Source: an uncultured bacterium (GTDB lineage: Bacteria > Latescibacterota > UBA2968 > UBA8231). Taken from it: 46,048 bases of DNA. Location of the stretch: the NCBI GenBank assembly GCA_937942165.1, contig CALDFW010000121.1, positions 1 to 46,048 of the forward strand, in the 5' to 3' direction. The translations under genes were made by a program, and so were the position numbers. Below are positions 15,585-25,833 of this stretch, piece by piece. Each line of letters starts with the position of its first letter. The first letter of the stretch is position 1. The notes beneath the pieces are model-generated. The model did no database searches, had not been told where the DNA came from, and worked only from the letters and a program-made list of their open reading frames with translations.

Positions 15585-18353
15585 GTGAACGGACATGTGC
15601 GCATTCGCGGCGCCGCTGAAAATAACCTGCGTTCTGTTGACTTGGACGTTCCACATGGGCAATGGGTTGCCGTTAGCGGCGTTTCTGGTTCGGGTAAGTC
15701 TTCGCTCGTCTATGATGTGATCTATCGGGAGGCGCAGCGGCGTTTCATGGCGGCGTTAGAAGCCGAGAGCGGTGCGCAGTGGCGTGAGATGAGCCCCCCG
15801 CGGGTGGATCGCCTAGAGGGCTTGGCCCCGGCTCTATTGCTGGAACAGGGAGTGACCGGGGCCAATCCGCGTTCCACCGTGGCAAGCCTGTCTGGTCTGT
15901 ACGACTATGCTCGTCTCCTGTATGCCCGGCTCGGTCAGCCGCACTGTCTGGAATGCAGGGCACCGGTGCAGTCGCATCGCTTCGAGGAAGTGTACGAAAC
16001 GGCTCTTGGCTTATCGGAGGGAACGCGGCTGTTGGTTATGGCGCCGCGCCGAGTGTTGGAGGCGTGTGCAGGGCTAGATATGGTGGAGTGGATTGACCGT
16101 TCTGGCTATCGCCGACTTCGCATTGAGGGAGAAGAGATCCTGCTTGAGGATGTCGAGCCCGATCGCCTGCGTCCGGGAGTTCGGGTGGAGATCGTCGTGG
16201 ATCGACTCGTCGTAAAACCAGAGGCAGCTCGGCGTCTGCGAGGATCGCTACAGGCCGCATTGGAAATGGCCGGTGGACAGGTCGTGCTCGCGCCCCTGGG
16301 GCCCGCGGAGGATATGCACTTTGCCGTGGAGCCTGCCTGTGCGGCCTGCGGCACCCCCTTCACCTCCATTGATCCGGCGCTGTTCTCGTTTAACAGCGCG
16401 CAGGGAGCCTGCCCGACCTGCCGTGGGTTGGGCACCCAGACAGGGCTGAGCGAGGAGCGCATTTTTGAGGGCTGGACCTCCAGCATAGAAGAGGCGATTG
16501 GGCCGCTGTGGCAGGATTTCTCTCAGGGCAAGCTGCGGTCTACGGTAGAGAAGTTCTGTGCGCAGCAGGGCGTAGATATTGATGCGCCGTTGATTGACTG
16601 GCCCGCCGAGGTGCGACACTTGCTGTGGGCGGGGCGTGAGGGCAGGTCGCGATTTGTCGGTTTGCGCCGCGCGCTGGAAAAAATCGCAGCCAAGGCAAAG
16701 GGTGGTGAATTGGACTGGCTAGAAGCCCGCCTCGAAGATGCCCAATGTGTTGACTGCAGCGGTCAGCGGCTGCGTCCCGAAGCGCTGGCAGTAGAGGTCG
16801 ATGGTGTCCATATGGGGCAGTTTAACGCAATGACAATAGACGAGGCGCTGCTCTTTATTGATGGACTGAAATTCTCGGGCGTGCGTGCGGTCGCCGGCGA
16901 GCAGATTTGCGGATACCTGAGCGCCCGACTACGCGTCTTAAAGCAGCTGGGAATTGGCTATCTCGCGCTGGGGCGTAGCGCATCGTCTCTTTCCAGCGGA
17001 GAGTGTCAGAGGCTGCGCTTGGGCGCTGCGCTGGAGTCGAGTATGACCCAGATGCTCTACGTGCTCGACGAGCCGAGCGCCGGGCTACACGCGCGCGATA
17101 CTGCTCTGCTTGCCGGGGCTCTGGAGCAGCTGCGCGACGCCGGTAACTCCGTGCTGGTCGTAGACCACGATCGGATGCTCGTCTCCCGGGCAGACTGGCT
17201 TGTCGATTTAGGCCCCGGTGCGGGTGAACGGGGTGGGCGGATCGTCGCCAGCGGCCGGCCCGATGCGGTGGACCTTGGCGATTCACTTACGCTGCGCTAT
17301 TTGCGCGGTTTGCAGCGCATAGAAGACGGCCACACTCGTGCAGTTGGAGAGCGGGGTTGGCTGCGGCTGTGTGGGGCTCGGGGGCATAACCTCCAGATTG
17401 ACCAAGTGCGGTTTCCGCTAGGCAATTTAGTGGGTATTAGCGGCGTATCCGGTTCGGGTAAAAGCTCGCTTGTGCACGAAACGCTCTACCCTCTGCTGGC
17501 GGCCCAGCTGCAGGGCGGAGAGCGCAGGCCGTTGGCCTATCAGTCATTCGAGGGGCACGAGCATTTGGAGCGCGTCGTCGGCGTAGACCAGCGTCCGATG
17601 GGCCGTTCCCGCCGTTCTAATGCGGCGACCTACACCGGCCTGCTGGCCCCGATCCGACGGCTCTACGCCGAGCTGCCCCTGGCCCGCATGCGCGCCTACA
17701 CGGCCTCTCATTTTAGCTTTAACGCCTCTCAGGGGGCCTGTGGGGTCTGCAATGGGAGCGGTTGGCAGGCGCGTTTGCAGGGGGAGTACTCGAGTTGTGA
17801 ATGTGGGAGCTGCGGTGGCCTGCGCTACCGCAGTGAGGTGTTGGACGTGTGCTTCCGGGATCGGAATATTGCCGATGTTCTCGCAATGAGCGTTGAGGAG
17901 GCGCGCGCGTTTTTTGATGCGGTGCCCGACGTGTCGCGGCGGTTGGAGATGTTGGTAGACGTGGGTTTGGGCTATTTGCGGCTGGGACAAGAGGCGACGA
18001 GCTTTTCCGGTGGGGAGGCTCAGCGCATCAAGCTGGCAGCCGAACTTGGACGTCCGCGTCAGGGAGATACGCTGTATTTGTTAGACGAACCGACGACCGG
18101 TCTTCACCTCGAAGATGTTCGCCTACTGCAGCGCCTCTTACAGCGCCTCGTAGATGAGGGCAATACCGTTGTCGTGGTCGAGCACCACATCGAGTTTTTA
18201 GCCGCGGTTGATTGGTTGATTGACTTGGGGCCGGAAGGTGGAGCGGCGGGAGGACAGATTGTAGCGGCGGGCACCCCCCGGGCAGTGGCCGCTATAGAGG
18301 GGTCGCATACGGGCACCTACCTGCAATCCCATTTCGAGGAGTTGGATGGCTGA
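15585..18353 (+). CDS. UvrA-family DNA-damage ABC ATPase (UvrA paralogue)
   Basis: A 922-residue soluble tandem ABC ATPase. Walker A is GVSGSGKSS in both halves (first about residue 32). UvrA-type CxxC pairs are C121/C124, C252/C255 and C276/C279, with a second zinc module CGVC...CGSC. The ABC signatures are LSSGECQRLRLG and FSGGEAQRIKLA, and the Walker B motifs are VLDEPSAGLH and LLDEPTTGLH. The region between the first zinc pairs that contacts UvrB is present but shorter than in housekeeping UvrA. The first signature deviates from LSGGE, and VVDHD replaces VVEHD. This suggests a UvrA paralogue (UvrA2-like), or a divergent UvrA, acting in nucleotide excision repair or tolerance of DNA-binding compounds. 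The start is GTG with GAGG about 8 nt upstream. No uvrB or uvrC is in the window. Confidence 0.8.
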   Translation: MNGHVRIRGAAENNLRSVDLDVPHGQWVAVSGVSGSGKSSLVYDVIYREAQRRFMAALEAESGAQWREMSPPRVDRLEGLAPALLLEQGVTGANPRSTVASLSGLYDYARLLYARLGQPHCLECRAPVQSHRFEEVYETALGLSEGTRLLVMAPRRVLEACAGLDMVEWIDRSGYRRLRIEGEEILLEDVEPDRLRPGVRVEIVVDRLVVKPEAARRLRGSLQAALEMAGGQVVLAPLGPAEDMHFAVEPACAACGTPFTSIDPALFSFNSAQGACPTCRGLGTQTGLSEERIFEGWTSSIEEAIGPLWQDFSQGKLRSTVEKFCAQQGVDIDAPLIDWPAEVRHLLWAGREGRSRFVGLRRALEKIAAKAKGGELDWLEARLEDAQCVDCSGQRLRPEALAVEVDGVHMGQFNAMTIDEALLFIDGLKFSGVRAVAGEQICGYLSARLRVLKQLGIGYLALGRSASSLSSGECQRLRLGAALESSMTQMLYVLDEPSAGLHARDTALLAGALEQLRDAGNSVLVVDHDRMLVSRADWLVDLGPGAGERGGRIVASGRPDAVDLGDSLTLRYLRGLQRIEDGHTRAVGERGWLRLCGARGHNLQIDQVRFPLGNLVGISGVSGSGKSSLVHETLYPLLAAQLQGGERRPLAYQSFEGHEHLERVVGVDQRPMGRSRRSNAATYTGLLAPIRRLYAELPLARMRAYTASHFSFNASQGACGVCNGSGWQARLQGEYSSCECGSCGGLRYRSEVLDVCFRDRNIADVLAMSVEEARAFFDAVPDVSRRLEMLVDVGLGYLRLGQEATSFSGGEAQRIKLAAELGRPRQGDTLYLLDEPTTGLHLEDVRLLQRLLQRLVDEGNTVVVVEHHIEFLAAVDWLIDLGPEGGAAGGQIVAAGTPRAVAAIEGSHTGTYLQSHFEELDG

Positions 18354-18450
18354 GGCTGGTTCCGCGGTGCTGCGGCATGTCCCATTTTAGACATGGGATA
18401 GCAGTTCGCCGGTCCGGGTTTAACAGAGAGAGCTAGGGAGCACGCTAGGT

Positions 18451-19626
18451 ATGGAATGGCAGGCGATACAGCAGGCAATGCGCGAACGAGAGATAGATGC
18501 TTGGTTGCTCTATGATTTTCGCGGTTCGAATCCCGTTTTCTGGCAGGTGGCAGGAGAGCGGCGCAAAACGACGCGGCGCGTTTTTCTGTGCATACCGCGA
18601 GAGGGCTCGCCAAAGGCGCTGGGATCGAGCGTCGAACCAGCCGCACTTGCGGGCTTGGATTTTCCCATAGAGCACTACGCGAGTCGTCAGCAGCTCGTCG
18701 CAGAGCTGGCTGTGTTCGTTAAGGGGATGAACCGCGTGGCGATGGAATACTATCCGGGCGGTGAGTTGCCCGGTCTGTCTTGGGTCGATGGAGGCACTTT
18801 AGACCTGGTGCGGTCTCTCGGCGTCGAAGTCGTCTCTTCGGCTGACCTGTGTCAGGTTGCCCTAGCTACGTGGAATGAGGAAGCCGTTGCGGCGCACGAG
18901 GATGCCTGCGCGCAGGTGGCAGAGGTTAAAGACAGCGCGTTTGAACACATACGCGAATGCCTGCGGGGGCCTATCCCGTTAACCGAATTCGAGGTGCAGC
19001 AATGGATTGCAGCTGCTCTCACTGAACGCGGTTTGGAAATAGACCATCCACCGATTGTTGCTGTCAATGGGCACAGCGGAGACCCCCACTATGCACCGCA
19101 GGAGGGAGCATGCGCACGGATCGGAAAGGGCGACTGGCTGCTCATTGATCTGTGGGCGCGGCATCCTGGCGAGGCTCATCCCTTCGCAGATATGACGTGG
19201 GTGGCCTACGCCGGACAGCAGGTGCCCGAAGGACACGCTCGCGTCTTTACCGCTGTGAAAGAGGCGAGAGACCGGGTTGTCGAACGCGTGCAGGCGGCTT
19301 GGAAGACGTCTGAGCCAGTGCGAGGCTGGGAGCTTGACCGGATCGCACGCGACCATATTGAAGCGGCTGGATACGGCGCCCAGTTTGTGCATCGCACTGG
19401 TCACAGTCTCGGCCCTGGCCCAACCATTCACGCGCTTGGAGCCAACTTGGACGACTATGAAACGCACGATGAGCGCGAGATTTTGCCAGGCACGGGATTC
19501 TCGGTTGAGCCCGGAATTTACCTGCCCGAGTTTGGTGTGCGGTTGGAGATCGACGTGTATGTAGATCCGATCGCCGGACCCCGCGTTACGACGCCTGTTC
19601 AGAACGAACCTATCTTGCTCGCCTAG
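18451..19626 (+). CDS. M24-family metallopeptidase (Xaa-Pro aminopeptidase-like)
   Basis: A 391-residue cytoplasmic protein. Residues 1-140 are the creatinase/aminopeptidase P N-terminal domain, and about 155-390 is the pita-bread catalytic domain. The five dinuclear-metal ligands are visible: Asp in LLIDLWAR, Asp in FADMTW, His in HRTGHSLG, Glu in SVEPGIYL and Glu in RLEIDVYV. Members remove an N-terminal residue before proline or hydrolyse creatine-like amidines. The sequence suggests Xaa-Pro peptidase but does not fix the substrate. It follows the UvrA-like gene by 97 bp, with a short hairpin (TCCCAT/ATGGGA near 18380) in the gap, and precedes metG. Confidence 0.85.
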   Translation: MEWQAIQQAMREREIDAWLLYDFRGSNPVFWQVAGERRKTTRRVFLCIPREGSPKALGSSVEPAALAGLDFPIEHYASRQQLVAELAVFVKGMNRVAMEYYPGGELPGLSWVDGGTLDLVRSLGVEVVSSADLCQVALATWNEEAVAAHEDACAQVAEVKDSAFEHIRECLRGPIPLTEFEVQQWIAAALTERGLEIDHPPIVAVNGHSGDPHYAPQEGACARIGKGDWLLIDLWARHPGEAHPFADMTWVAYAGQQVPEGHARVFTAVKEARDRVVERVQAAWKTSEPVRGWELDRIARDHIEAAGYGAQFVHRTGHSLGPGPTIHALGANLDDYETHDEREILPGTGFSVEPGIYLPEFGVRLEIDVYVDPIAGPRVTTPVQNEPILLA

Positions 19627-19650
19627 GAGCGTTGCTCGTCGCCGGATTAG

Positions 19651-21615
<1,965 letters not shown>

Positions 21616-21740
21616 TCCTCTCGTGTGTATCGAAATCTTACGAGCGCTGATCGGCGCATCTTTGGTTAACAGTTCTGCAAGATGTCAAAAGTCGCACCGT
21701 TCAATAACGATCGGTGTCCAAGCAAAATAAGGGAGTGGTA

Positions 21741-22733
21741 ATGGCGCCAATACGAATGGGTTTTATAGGCTGTGGAGGAAACGCGCGCGGTCACATTGGC
21801 CGCGTTTTGGAAATGGGTGAATGCGAAGTTGTCGCCCTGTGCGACAGCAGTGAGGGGAGTTTACAGGCCGCATGTGAACACTATGAGGATGTAGCGAGTC
21901 TGCCGCGCTTTGTCGATTACAAAGAGATGTTGGACAGCGTTGAGATGGATGCAGTTCAAATTTCGACGCCGCATACGCTGCACTTTGAGCAGATCATGGC
22001 CTCACTCGACAAGGGACTACACGTGCTGAGTGAGAAGCCCATGGTTTGTACGGTAGATCACGCTCACCAGGTCATTGCCAAGGCCGAGGAAAGTGGCAAG
22101 GTGCTGATGGTTTCTTACCAGCGCCATCTCGGAGCTCAGTACAGGTACGTGCGCAATCAGATCATGGCAGGGGAGCTGGGCGATATCCAGTTTGTCTCAG
22201 CGCTACAAGACCAGGCTTGGTATCGCGGCACTATGGGCCTGTGGCGCCAGCAGCTGGCTCTCTCGGGTGGAGGTCAGCTCAATGATTCGGGCAGCCATCT
22301 GCTCGACATTGTCCTGTGGATGACGGGCTTAGAGGTCGAACAGGTGCATGCCTACATGGAAAATTTCGAATCAGAGGTGGATATCAACTCGGCGCTGAGT
22401 CTCCGGTTTCGCAACGGTGCGCTGGGAAACGTATCCGTGGTGGGCAATTCGCCTACGGGTGGGATGTGGGAAGATATCACGATCTGGGGCAGCAAAGCCG
22501 TTATTTATATGCGCCAAGGTGAGATTTCTTACAAAACGCAGAATGGCAATGAAGTGTACGAGGTTTCGAACCTGCCCGGGGGCACAACGCCCGACCGGAA
22601 TTTTGTCGACGCCATTTTGGGCCGCGACGTCGTGCAGGTTCCGCCCGAATGTGGACTGCGCGTGATTGAACTGACGGAAGCGGCTTGGGAATCGGCGAAG
22701 GTGGGCGCTCCCGTATCGGTGCAAATACGCTGA
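21741..22733 (+). CDS. Gfo/Idh/MocA-family NAD(P)-dependent oxidoreductase
   Basis: A 330-residue soluble dehydrogenase. The start is the ATG at 21741, with AAGGGAG 5 nt upstream; a GTG 27 nt earlier also opens the frame. The Rossmann start is MGFIGCGGNARGHI, the family Glu-Lys-Pro is in LSEKPM at about residue 93, and GGGQLNDSGSHLLDIVLWM gives the C-terminal substrate-side His region. The family oxidises or reduces sugars and cyclitols; IolG inositol dehydrogenase is a member. It lies just before the RNA locus and the catabolic operon starting at 23281 and may belong to that pathway. An independent promoter and the RNA terminator separate the two units. Confidence 0.85.
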   Translation: MAPIRMGFIGCGGNARGHIGRVLEMGECEVVALCDSSEGSLQAACEHYEDVASLPRFVDYKEMLDSVEMDAVQISTPHTLHFEQIMASLDKGLHVLSEKPMVCTVDHAHQVIAKAEESGKVLMVSYQRHLGAQYRYVRNQIMAGELGDIQFVSALQDQAWYRGTMGLWRQQLALSGGGQLNDSGSHLLDIVLWMTGLEVEQVHAYMENFESEVDINSALSLRFRNGALGNVSVVGNSPTGGMWEDITIWGSKAVIYMRQGEISYKTQNGNEVYEVSNLPGGTTPDRNFVDAILGRDVVQVPPECGLRVIELTEAAWESAKVGAPVSVQIR

Positions 22734-22874
22734 TAATGGCGCTATACTAGTCGTGGGAGCACGAGTTACCCTTGGTGTAAGAGCGATCGACCGGGAAATA
22801 TCACACAGTTCCCGAAAGCCTATTTTATCATAAGTAATTGTTTTTAATATATTTAATATTATTTTAATTTGAGA

Positions 22875-22903
22875 TTGACCCGGGCAGCCCTCTCTCGTAT
22901 ATT
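22875..22903 (+). promoter_or_regulatory. Strong sigma70-type promoter with AT-rich upstream element
   Basis: TTGACC (22875-22880) and TATATT (22898-22903) are separated by 17 bp, matching each consensus hexamer at five of six positions. The preceding 45 bp (about 22830-22874) are almost pure A/T in phased runs, like the UP element of stable-RNA promoters. Initiation is predicted near 22910, which coincides with the start of a 9-bp RNA helix. The next protein start is 370 bp downstream, beyond a terminator. Confidence 0.7.
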
Positions 22904-23064
22904 CAGAGCAAGTCGGGTTCAGGGGATAAAACTTCTGTTACCGCTATGCTGAGGCCCGAGGCCAAGCGAATGGGTCATACCCGGCTTTGTAAATTGGCAT
23001 AAACGTCGCGCAGGGTTGGTGCAAAATGATGCGTAGTGCGCGCAAAAGGAAAGGAGGTGGTCCA

Positions 23065-23103
23065 TTGAGTAGTCCAAGTACCGCAGGGAGGTTGATTACC
23101 TGA
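23065..23103 (+). CDS. Possible 12-residue leader peptide with exceptional ribosome-binding site
   Basis: A TTG at 23065 opens a 12-codon frame (MSSPSTAGRLIT) ending at TGA 23101-23103. The core GGAGG (23053-23057) is 7 nt upstream, an ideal distance, and the complementarity to 16S continues to 14 nt. Downstream RNA (23120-23127) can mask this site. This is suggestive of a regulatory leader peptide, but no run of a single amino acid indicates what it would sense. With so short a frame the coding call is uncertain. Confidence 0.3.
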   Translation: MSSPSTAGRLIT

Positions 23104-23174
23104 TCAACTCCGGGTGTTTGACCACCTGGCCGGAGACACCCTGTCCTTTGGGATAGCAGTCTCTGGGAGTACTG

Positions 23175-23210
23175 CCGGGCGTATCCTAAACGGATACGCC
23201 CGGTTTTTTT
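23175..23210 (+). terminator. Strong intrinsic terminator of the RNA unit
   Basis: A perfect 12-bp GC-rich stem, CCGGGCGTATCC (23175-23186) with GGATACGCCCGG (23192-23203), has a 5-nt loop and is followed by seven T residues (23204-23210). It stands 70 bp before the ATG at 23281, so it either ends an independent RNA or acts as an attenuator for the operon. Confidence 0.9.
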
Positions 23211-23280
23211 GTGCCCGTGAGATGGTTGCTGATACCCTCCTTTTTTGCAATATTGTCGCGCAAATGATGGAGGTCTTTTT

Positions 23281-24255
23281 ATGAAACGCGTGGCCAAGGC
23301 TCAGGGGCGTGGAAATATATGGTTGGAAGAAGTGGATCCCCCGAAGATCGGTCCGACGGAAGTGCTTGTGCATGCCGAGCGTTCCCTGATTAGTCGAGGT
23401 TCGGAAATCGGTCGGCGCTACGATCGCGAGGAGGCGATAGATCCGCGGATTATGGGTTACTCGCTCGCTGGCCATGTAGTCGAAGCGGGGGCGGAGGTAA
23501 GAGATTTTACCGTAGGGGATCGCGTGGCTGCGCTGGCTCCCCATGCCGAATACGTAGCGATGGAAGTCGTAAACCCACCTCACCGGCCCTCCGTTGTGTC
23601 CATAGGGCCCAGTCTTTCGAGTGAGGCGGCGACCTTCTGGCCCTTGGCCACTAGCTCCGTTCTGTGGATGGAGCAGACGGAGGCAGGAGCGGATGACTGC
23701 ATGGTGATACAGGGGCAGGGTCTAGTCGGATCCGGATGTATGCAGGTGGCCAAGGCGCTGGGTGTGGGATGCGTTGCGGCCGTAGATACGCTCCCTCTAC
23801 GCAGAGCATTGGCCGACCGGCTGGGAGCCGATAGGGTATTGGACGGGCTCGATAGAGAGCTTGTCGAACAGGTCCGCGATCTGACGCAGGGGCGCGGTGC
23901 CGATGTCGTTGTCGAAGCCGTTGGCGGACGAGCGGGCTCTGCGGCTTTTGCTCAGGCGCAAGACCTGGTTCGGCGCGGCGGTCTTATTCAAGTGCTGGGT
24001 TTGTATGAGAACGAGTCCCTTCCGCTCGACTCGGGTAAAATACAGGGCGTGCGTCTTGTTGGAGGTTATCTAGATGCCAGTGCGCGTCCGGCGGGGTCTG
24101 AGAAGGCCTTACAGCTCTTGTCGACGGGGGCGATACAGGTCGATCCGATGATAACGCATCGCTTTTCCTACAAAGAAGCCAAAGGGGCATTCGATCTGCT
24201 GTACAACGAACTGGAAAAGACCATGGCCGTTGTCTTGGTATGGGACGAGGCCTAA
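23281..24255 (+). CDS. MDR-superfamily (zinc-type alcohol dehydrogenase-like) oxidoreductase
   Basis: A 324-residue soluble dehydrogenase. I chose the ATG at 23281, which has GGAGG 7-8 nt upstream, rather than a longer frame from 23245 that runs into the leader. The GroES-like N-terminal domain contains LISRGSEIGRR and VGDRVAALAPHAEYV. The Rossmann domain has GQGLVGSGCMQVAKALG and later ADVVVEAVGG. The catalytic-zinc cysteine of classical alcohol dehydrogenases is replaced by the SRGSE segment seen in the bi-domain oxidoreductase/threonine-dehydrogenase-like branch, so it may be zinc-free. It opens an eight-gene plus-strand operon. Its likely job is oxidation of a polyol or sugar derivative. 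Confidence 0.82.
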   Translation: MKRVAKAQGRGNIWLEEVDPPKIGPTEVLVHAERSLISRGSEIGRRYDREEAIDPRIMGYSLAGHVVEAGAEVRDFTVGDRVAALAPHAEYVAMEVVNPPHRPSVVSIGPSLSSEAATFWPLATSSVLWMEQTEAGADDCMVIQGQGLVGSGCMQVAKALGVGCVAAVDTLPLRRALADRLGADRVLDGLDRELVEQVRDLTQGRGADVVVEAVGGRAGSAAFAQAQDLVRRGGLIQVLGLYENESLPLDSGKIQGVRLVGGYLDASARPAGSEKALQLLSTGAIQVDPMITHRFSYKEAKGAFDLLYNELEKTMAVVLVWDEA

Positions 24256-24270
24256 GGAAGGAGTCTAGGC

Positions 24271-24972
24271 ATGGGCAGAGCAATACGCAGGCTGTTTAGG
24301 GCACCCTACGGCGTTCCCAATGCGCTGCAGGTTGTCGACGGACAGCTGTGGGTGGCCGACCAAATAACAGATCGGTTGGCCTTGATTGAAATCGCTGAAC
24401 CTTCGGAGTACGGCGTAACGCGGCTTGTGCGCGATCTCCCTAGTGAATCCTCTAACACGAGTGGCATGGCGTGGGGAGGAGGATCACTGTGGGTCGCCGC
24501 TAACTGTCAAGCTACGCTGTGGCGACCGGCTCGTTCAAGTGATGCCCCAGAGGGAGAGGGCGCAATTATAGAGGTCGATCCGGCTTCTGGTCAGACGCGC
24601 CGCCGCTGGCCGGTGCCGGGGGGCGGCGGTGTGCACGGGATGGAGTACGACCCATTCGAGGAGGGCATGGTGTGGATCACCACGCTCAAATCACAGACGT
24701 TGAGCAAGGTGCGCGTCAGCGACTGGTCTGTACAGCATGTGATTCCTCTGCCCTACGGTCGCGCGCACGGCGTCGTCCGCGCTGAAGATGGCGTATGGGT
24801 GGTGCATACGGCCGATCGGGTGATCGTAAAGTTGGACTGCGTAGGAGGTGGGGAACTGGATCGGATTGAGGTACCGTCAAGCGATCCAGAGCCGCACGGC
24901 CTGTCGGCATTTGGAAATCATCTCTTATACTGCGATGCAACTTCTGGTTGGATCGTGCAAATCGACCTATGA
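24271..24972 (+). CDS. Six-bladed beta-propeller protein (SMP-30/Vgb/NHL-like)
   Basis: A 233-residue protein built of repeated W-V-A/W-V-T strands: LWVADQITDRL, LWVAANCQ, VWITTLKSQTL, VWVVHTADRV and LLYCDATSG. This is the blade pattern of gluconolactonase/SMP-30, virginiamycin-B-lyase and NHL propellers. There is no signal peptide, so it is cytoplasmic. Such proteins often hydrolyse sugar lactones or bind small molecules. The location between a dehydrogenase and an isomerase favours a lactonase or lyase role, which is inference. GGAG lies 8 nt before the ATG. The gap to the next gene is 10 bp. Confidence 0.6.
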   Translation: MGRAIRRLFRAPYGVPNALQVVDGQLWVADQITDRLALIEIAEPSEYGVTRLVRDLPSESSNTSGMAWGGGSLWVAANCQATLWRPARSSDAPEGEGAIIEVDPASGQTRRRWPVPGGGGVHGMEYDPFEEGMVWITTLKSQTLSKVRVSDWSVQHVIPLPYGRAHGVVRAEDGVWVVHTADRVIVKLDCVGGGELDRIEVPSSDPEPHGLSAFGNHLLYCDATSGWIVQIDL

Positions 24973-24982
24973 GGTGCGTTTG

Positions 24983-25828
24983 ATGAAGCGGATTATGACG
25001 TCGAGTTGGAGCCTCCATCGGACGCTAGGTGAGGTGATGTACGATTGGTCTGAGACGCGCGGTATGCCGAAGCGCGCGTGCGGTGGGGAAGGAGAGATTT
25101 CCCTTCTGCAGGTGCCCGGACAGTTGGCCAAGCGCGATATAGGTATGCTGGAGATCTGTCACTTTCACCTACCGCAGACAGAGGGTGCCTATATCCGCGA
25201 ACTTCGGTCGGAGTTGGATGCCCATGAAATAGACCTTTACAGCGTGCTTATTGACGCAGGAGATGTGGCCCATCCAGACCCCGAACAGCGCGCGTGCGAG
25301 GTGATTTGGGTGCGAGAATGGCTGGAGTTGGCTGCAGAGCTTGGAGCCCGCTGTGCTCGAGTAATTGCCGGGGACGCGCCGCCCGCCGGAAGCGGACCTA
25401 TAGAAGACGACCCGGTCGTGTGTGCAAGCGCCGAAAGCTTTCGCGAATTGGCACGGAGCGCGCGTCAACTCGGAATCGGCATATCGACTGAAAACTTCCG
25501 TTCACTGGGCTGTCACGTCGACGCCCTGTCCGCCCTGCTCGATCGGTGCGAGGGGGAAGTAGGTTTATGTGCAGACTTCGGGAACTTTAAGGGGCCAGAA
25601 AAATACGCCGATCTTTCCGCCATCCTACCGCGGGCAACCTCTGTGCACGCCAAGGCTGATTTCTATGCTGAAGGCCAAATGGACCGAGCCGACTTTACGC
25701 GCTGCCTCGAATTGGCACGAGATGCTAAATTCGCCGGGCCCTATTCACTTATTTTCTCCAGTCCAGGTGACGAGTGGGAAGGCCTTGCCTGCACTCGGGC
25801 CGTCGTCGATGAATACGTTGGAGTGTAG
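24983..25828 (+). CDS. Sugar phosphate isomerase/epimerase-like TIM-barrel protein (IolE-like family)
   Basis: A 281-residue protein. The start is ATG 24983, with GAGGTG 6 nt upstream that overlaps the previous stop. The longer open frame upstream lies inside the neighbour. The xylose-isomerase-like (AP-endonuclease-2 family) barrel is recognised from EICHFHLP early on, GISTENFRSLGC (metal-binding Glu), GLCADFGNFKG (Asp), SVHAKADFY (His and Lys) and a C-terminal YSLIFSSPGDEWEGL. Family members include inosose dehydratase IolE and hexulose epimerases. With the IolD-like and Gfo/Idh/MocA genes downstream, a cyclitol or ketose step is the best guess. Confidence 0.82.
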   Translation: MKRIMTSSWSLHRTLGEVMYDWSETRGMPKRACGGEGEISLLQVPGQLAKRDIGMLEICHFHLPQTEGAYIRELRSELDAHEIDLYSVLIDAGDVAHPDPEQRACEVIWVREWLELAAELGARCARVIAGDAPPAGSGPIEDDPVVCASAESFRELARSARQLGIGISTENFRSLGCHVDALSALLDRCEGEVGLCADFGNFKGPEKYADLSAILPRATSVHAKADFYAEGQMDRADFTRCLELARDAKFAGPYSLIFSSPGDEWEGLACTRAVVDEYVGV

Positions 25829-25833
25829 AGGCT

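Larger units (their letters stand above)
22910..23210 (+). ncRNA. Candidate structured RNA of about 300 nt, unassigned family
   Basis: The transcript is bounded by the promoter at 22875-22903 and the terminator at 23175-23210. Helix A pairs 22910-22918 with 22979-22987 (9 bp, one G-U), closing a domain with smaller hairpins such as GGCC/GGCC near 22953. Helix B pairs CGCGCA (23007-23012) with TGCGCG (23037-23042). An AAAGGAGGTGGTCC block (23050-23063) can pair with bacterial 16S 3' ends or, through AGGTGGTC (23055-23062), with GACCACCT (23120-23127). Further hairpins are GGTTGAT/ATCAACT near 23090-23110, GGGTGT/ACACCC near 23112-23141 and GCAGT/ACTGC near 23156-23175, then the terminator. It lacks the signature sequences of RNase P RNA, tmRNA, SRP RNA and standard riboswitches. 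It may be a trans-acting RNA or a leader for the operon at 23281. Confidence 0.55.

Noticed and set aside
22910-23210. RNase P RNA, tmRNA, SRP RNA or 6S RNA
   Set aside because: The RNase P GAGGAAAGTCC block, the tmRNA tRNA-like ends with TTCGA and CCA, the SRP GGAAGCAGCC loop and the 6S long-rod pattern are all absent.
23245-23280. Extended start of the MDR oxidoreductase
   Set aside because: The ATG at 23281 has an excellent GGAGG at proper distance, and the extension has no family counterpart.
22944-23583. Minus-strand frames across the RNA region and the start of the MDR gene
   Set aside because: No ribosome-binding site or family features. The promoter, helices and terminator are all oriented on the plus strand.
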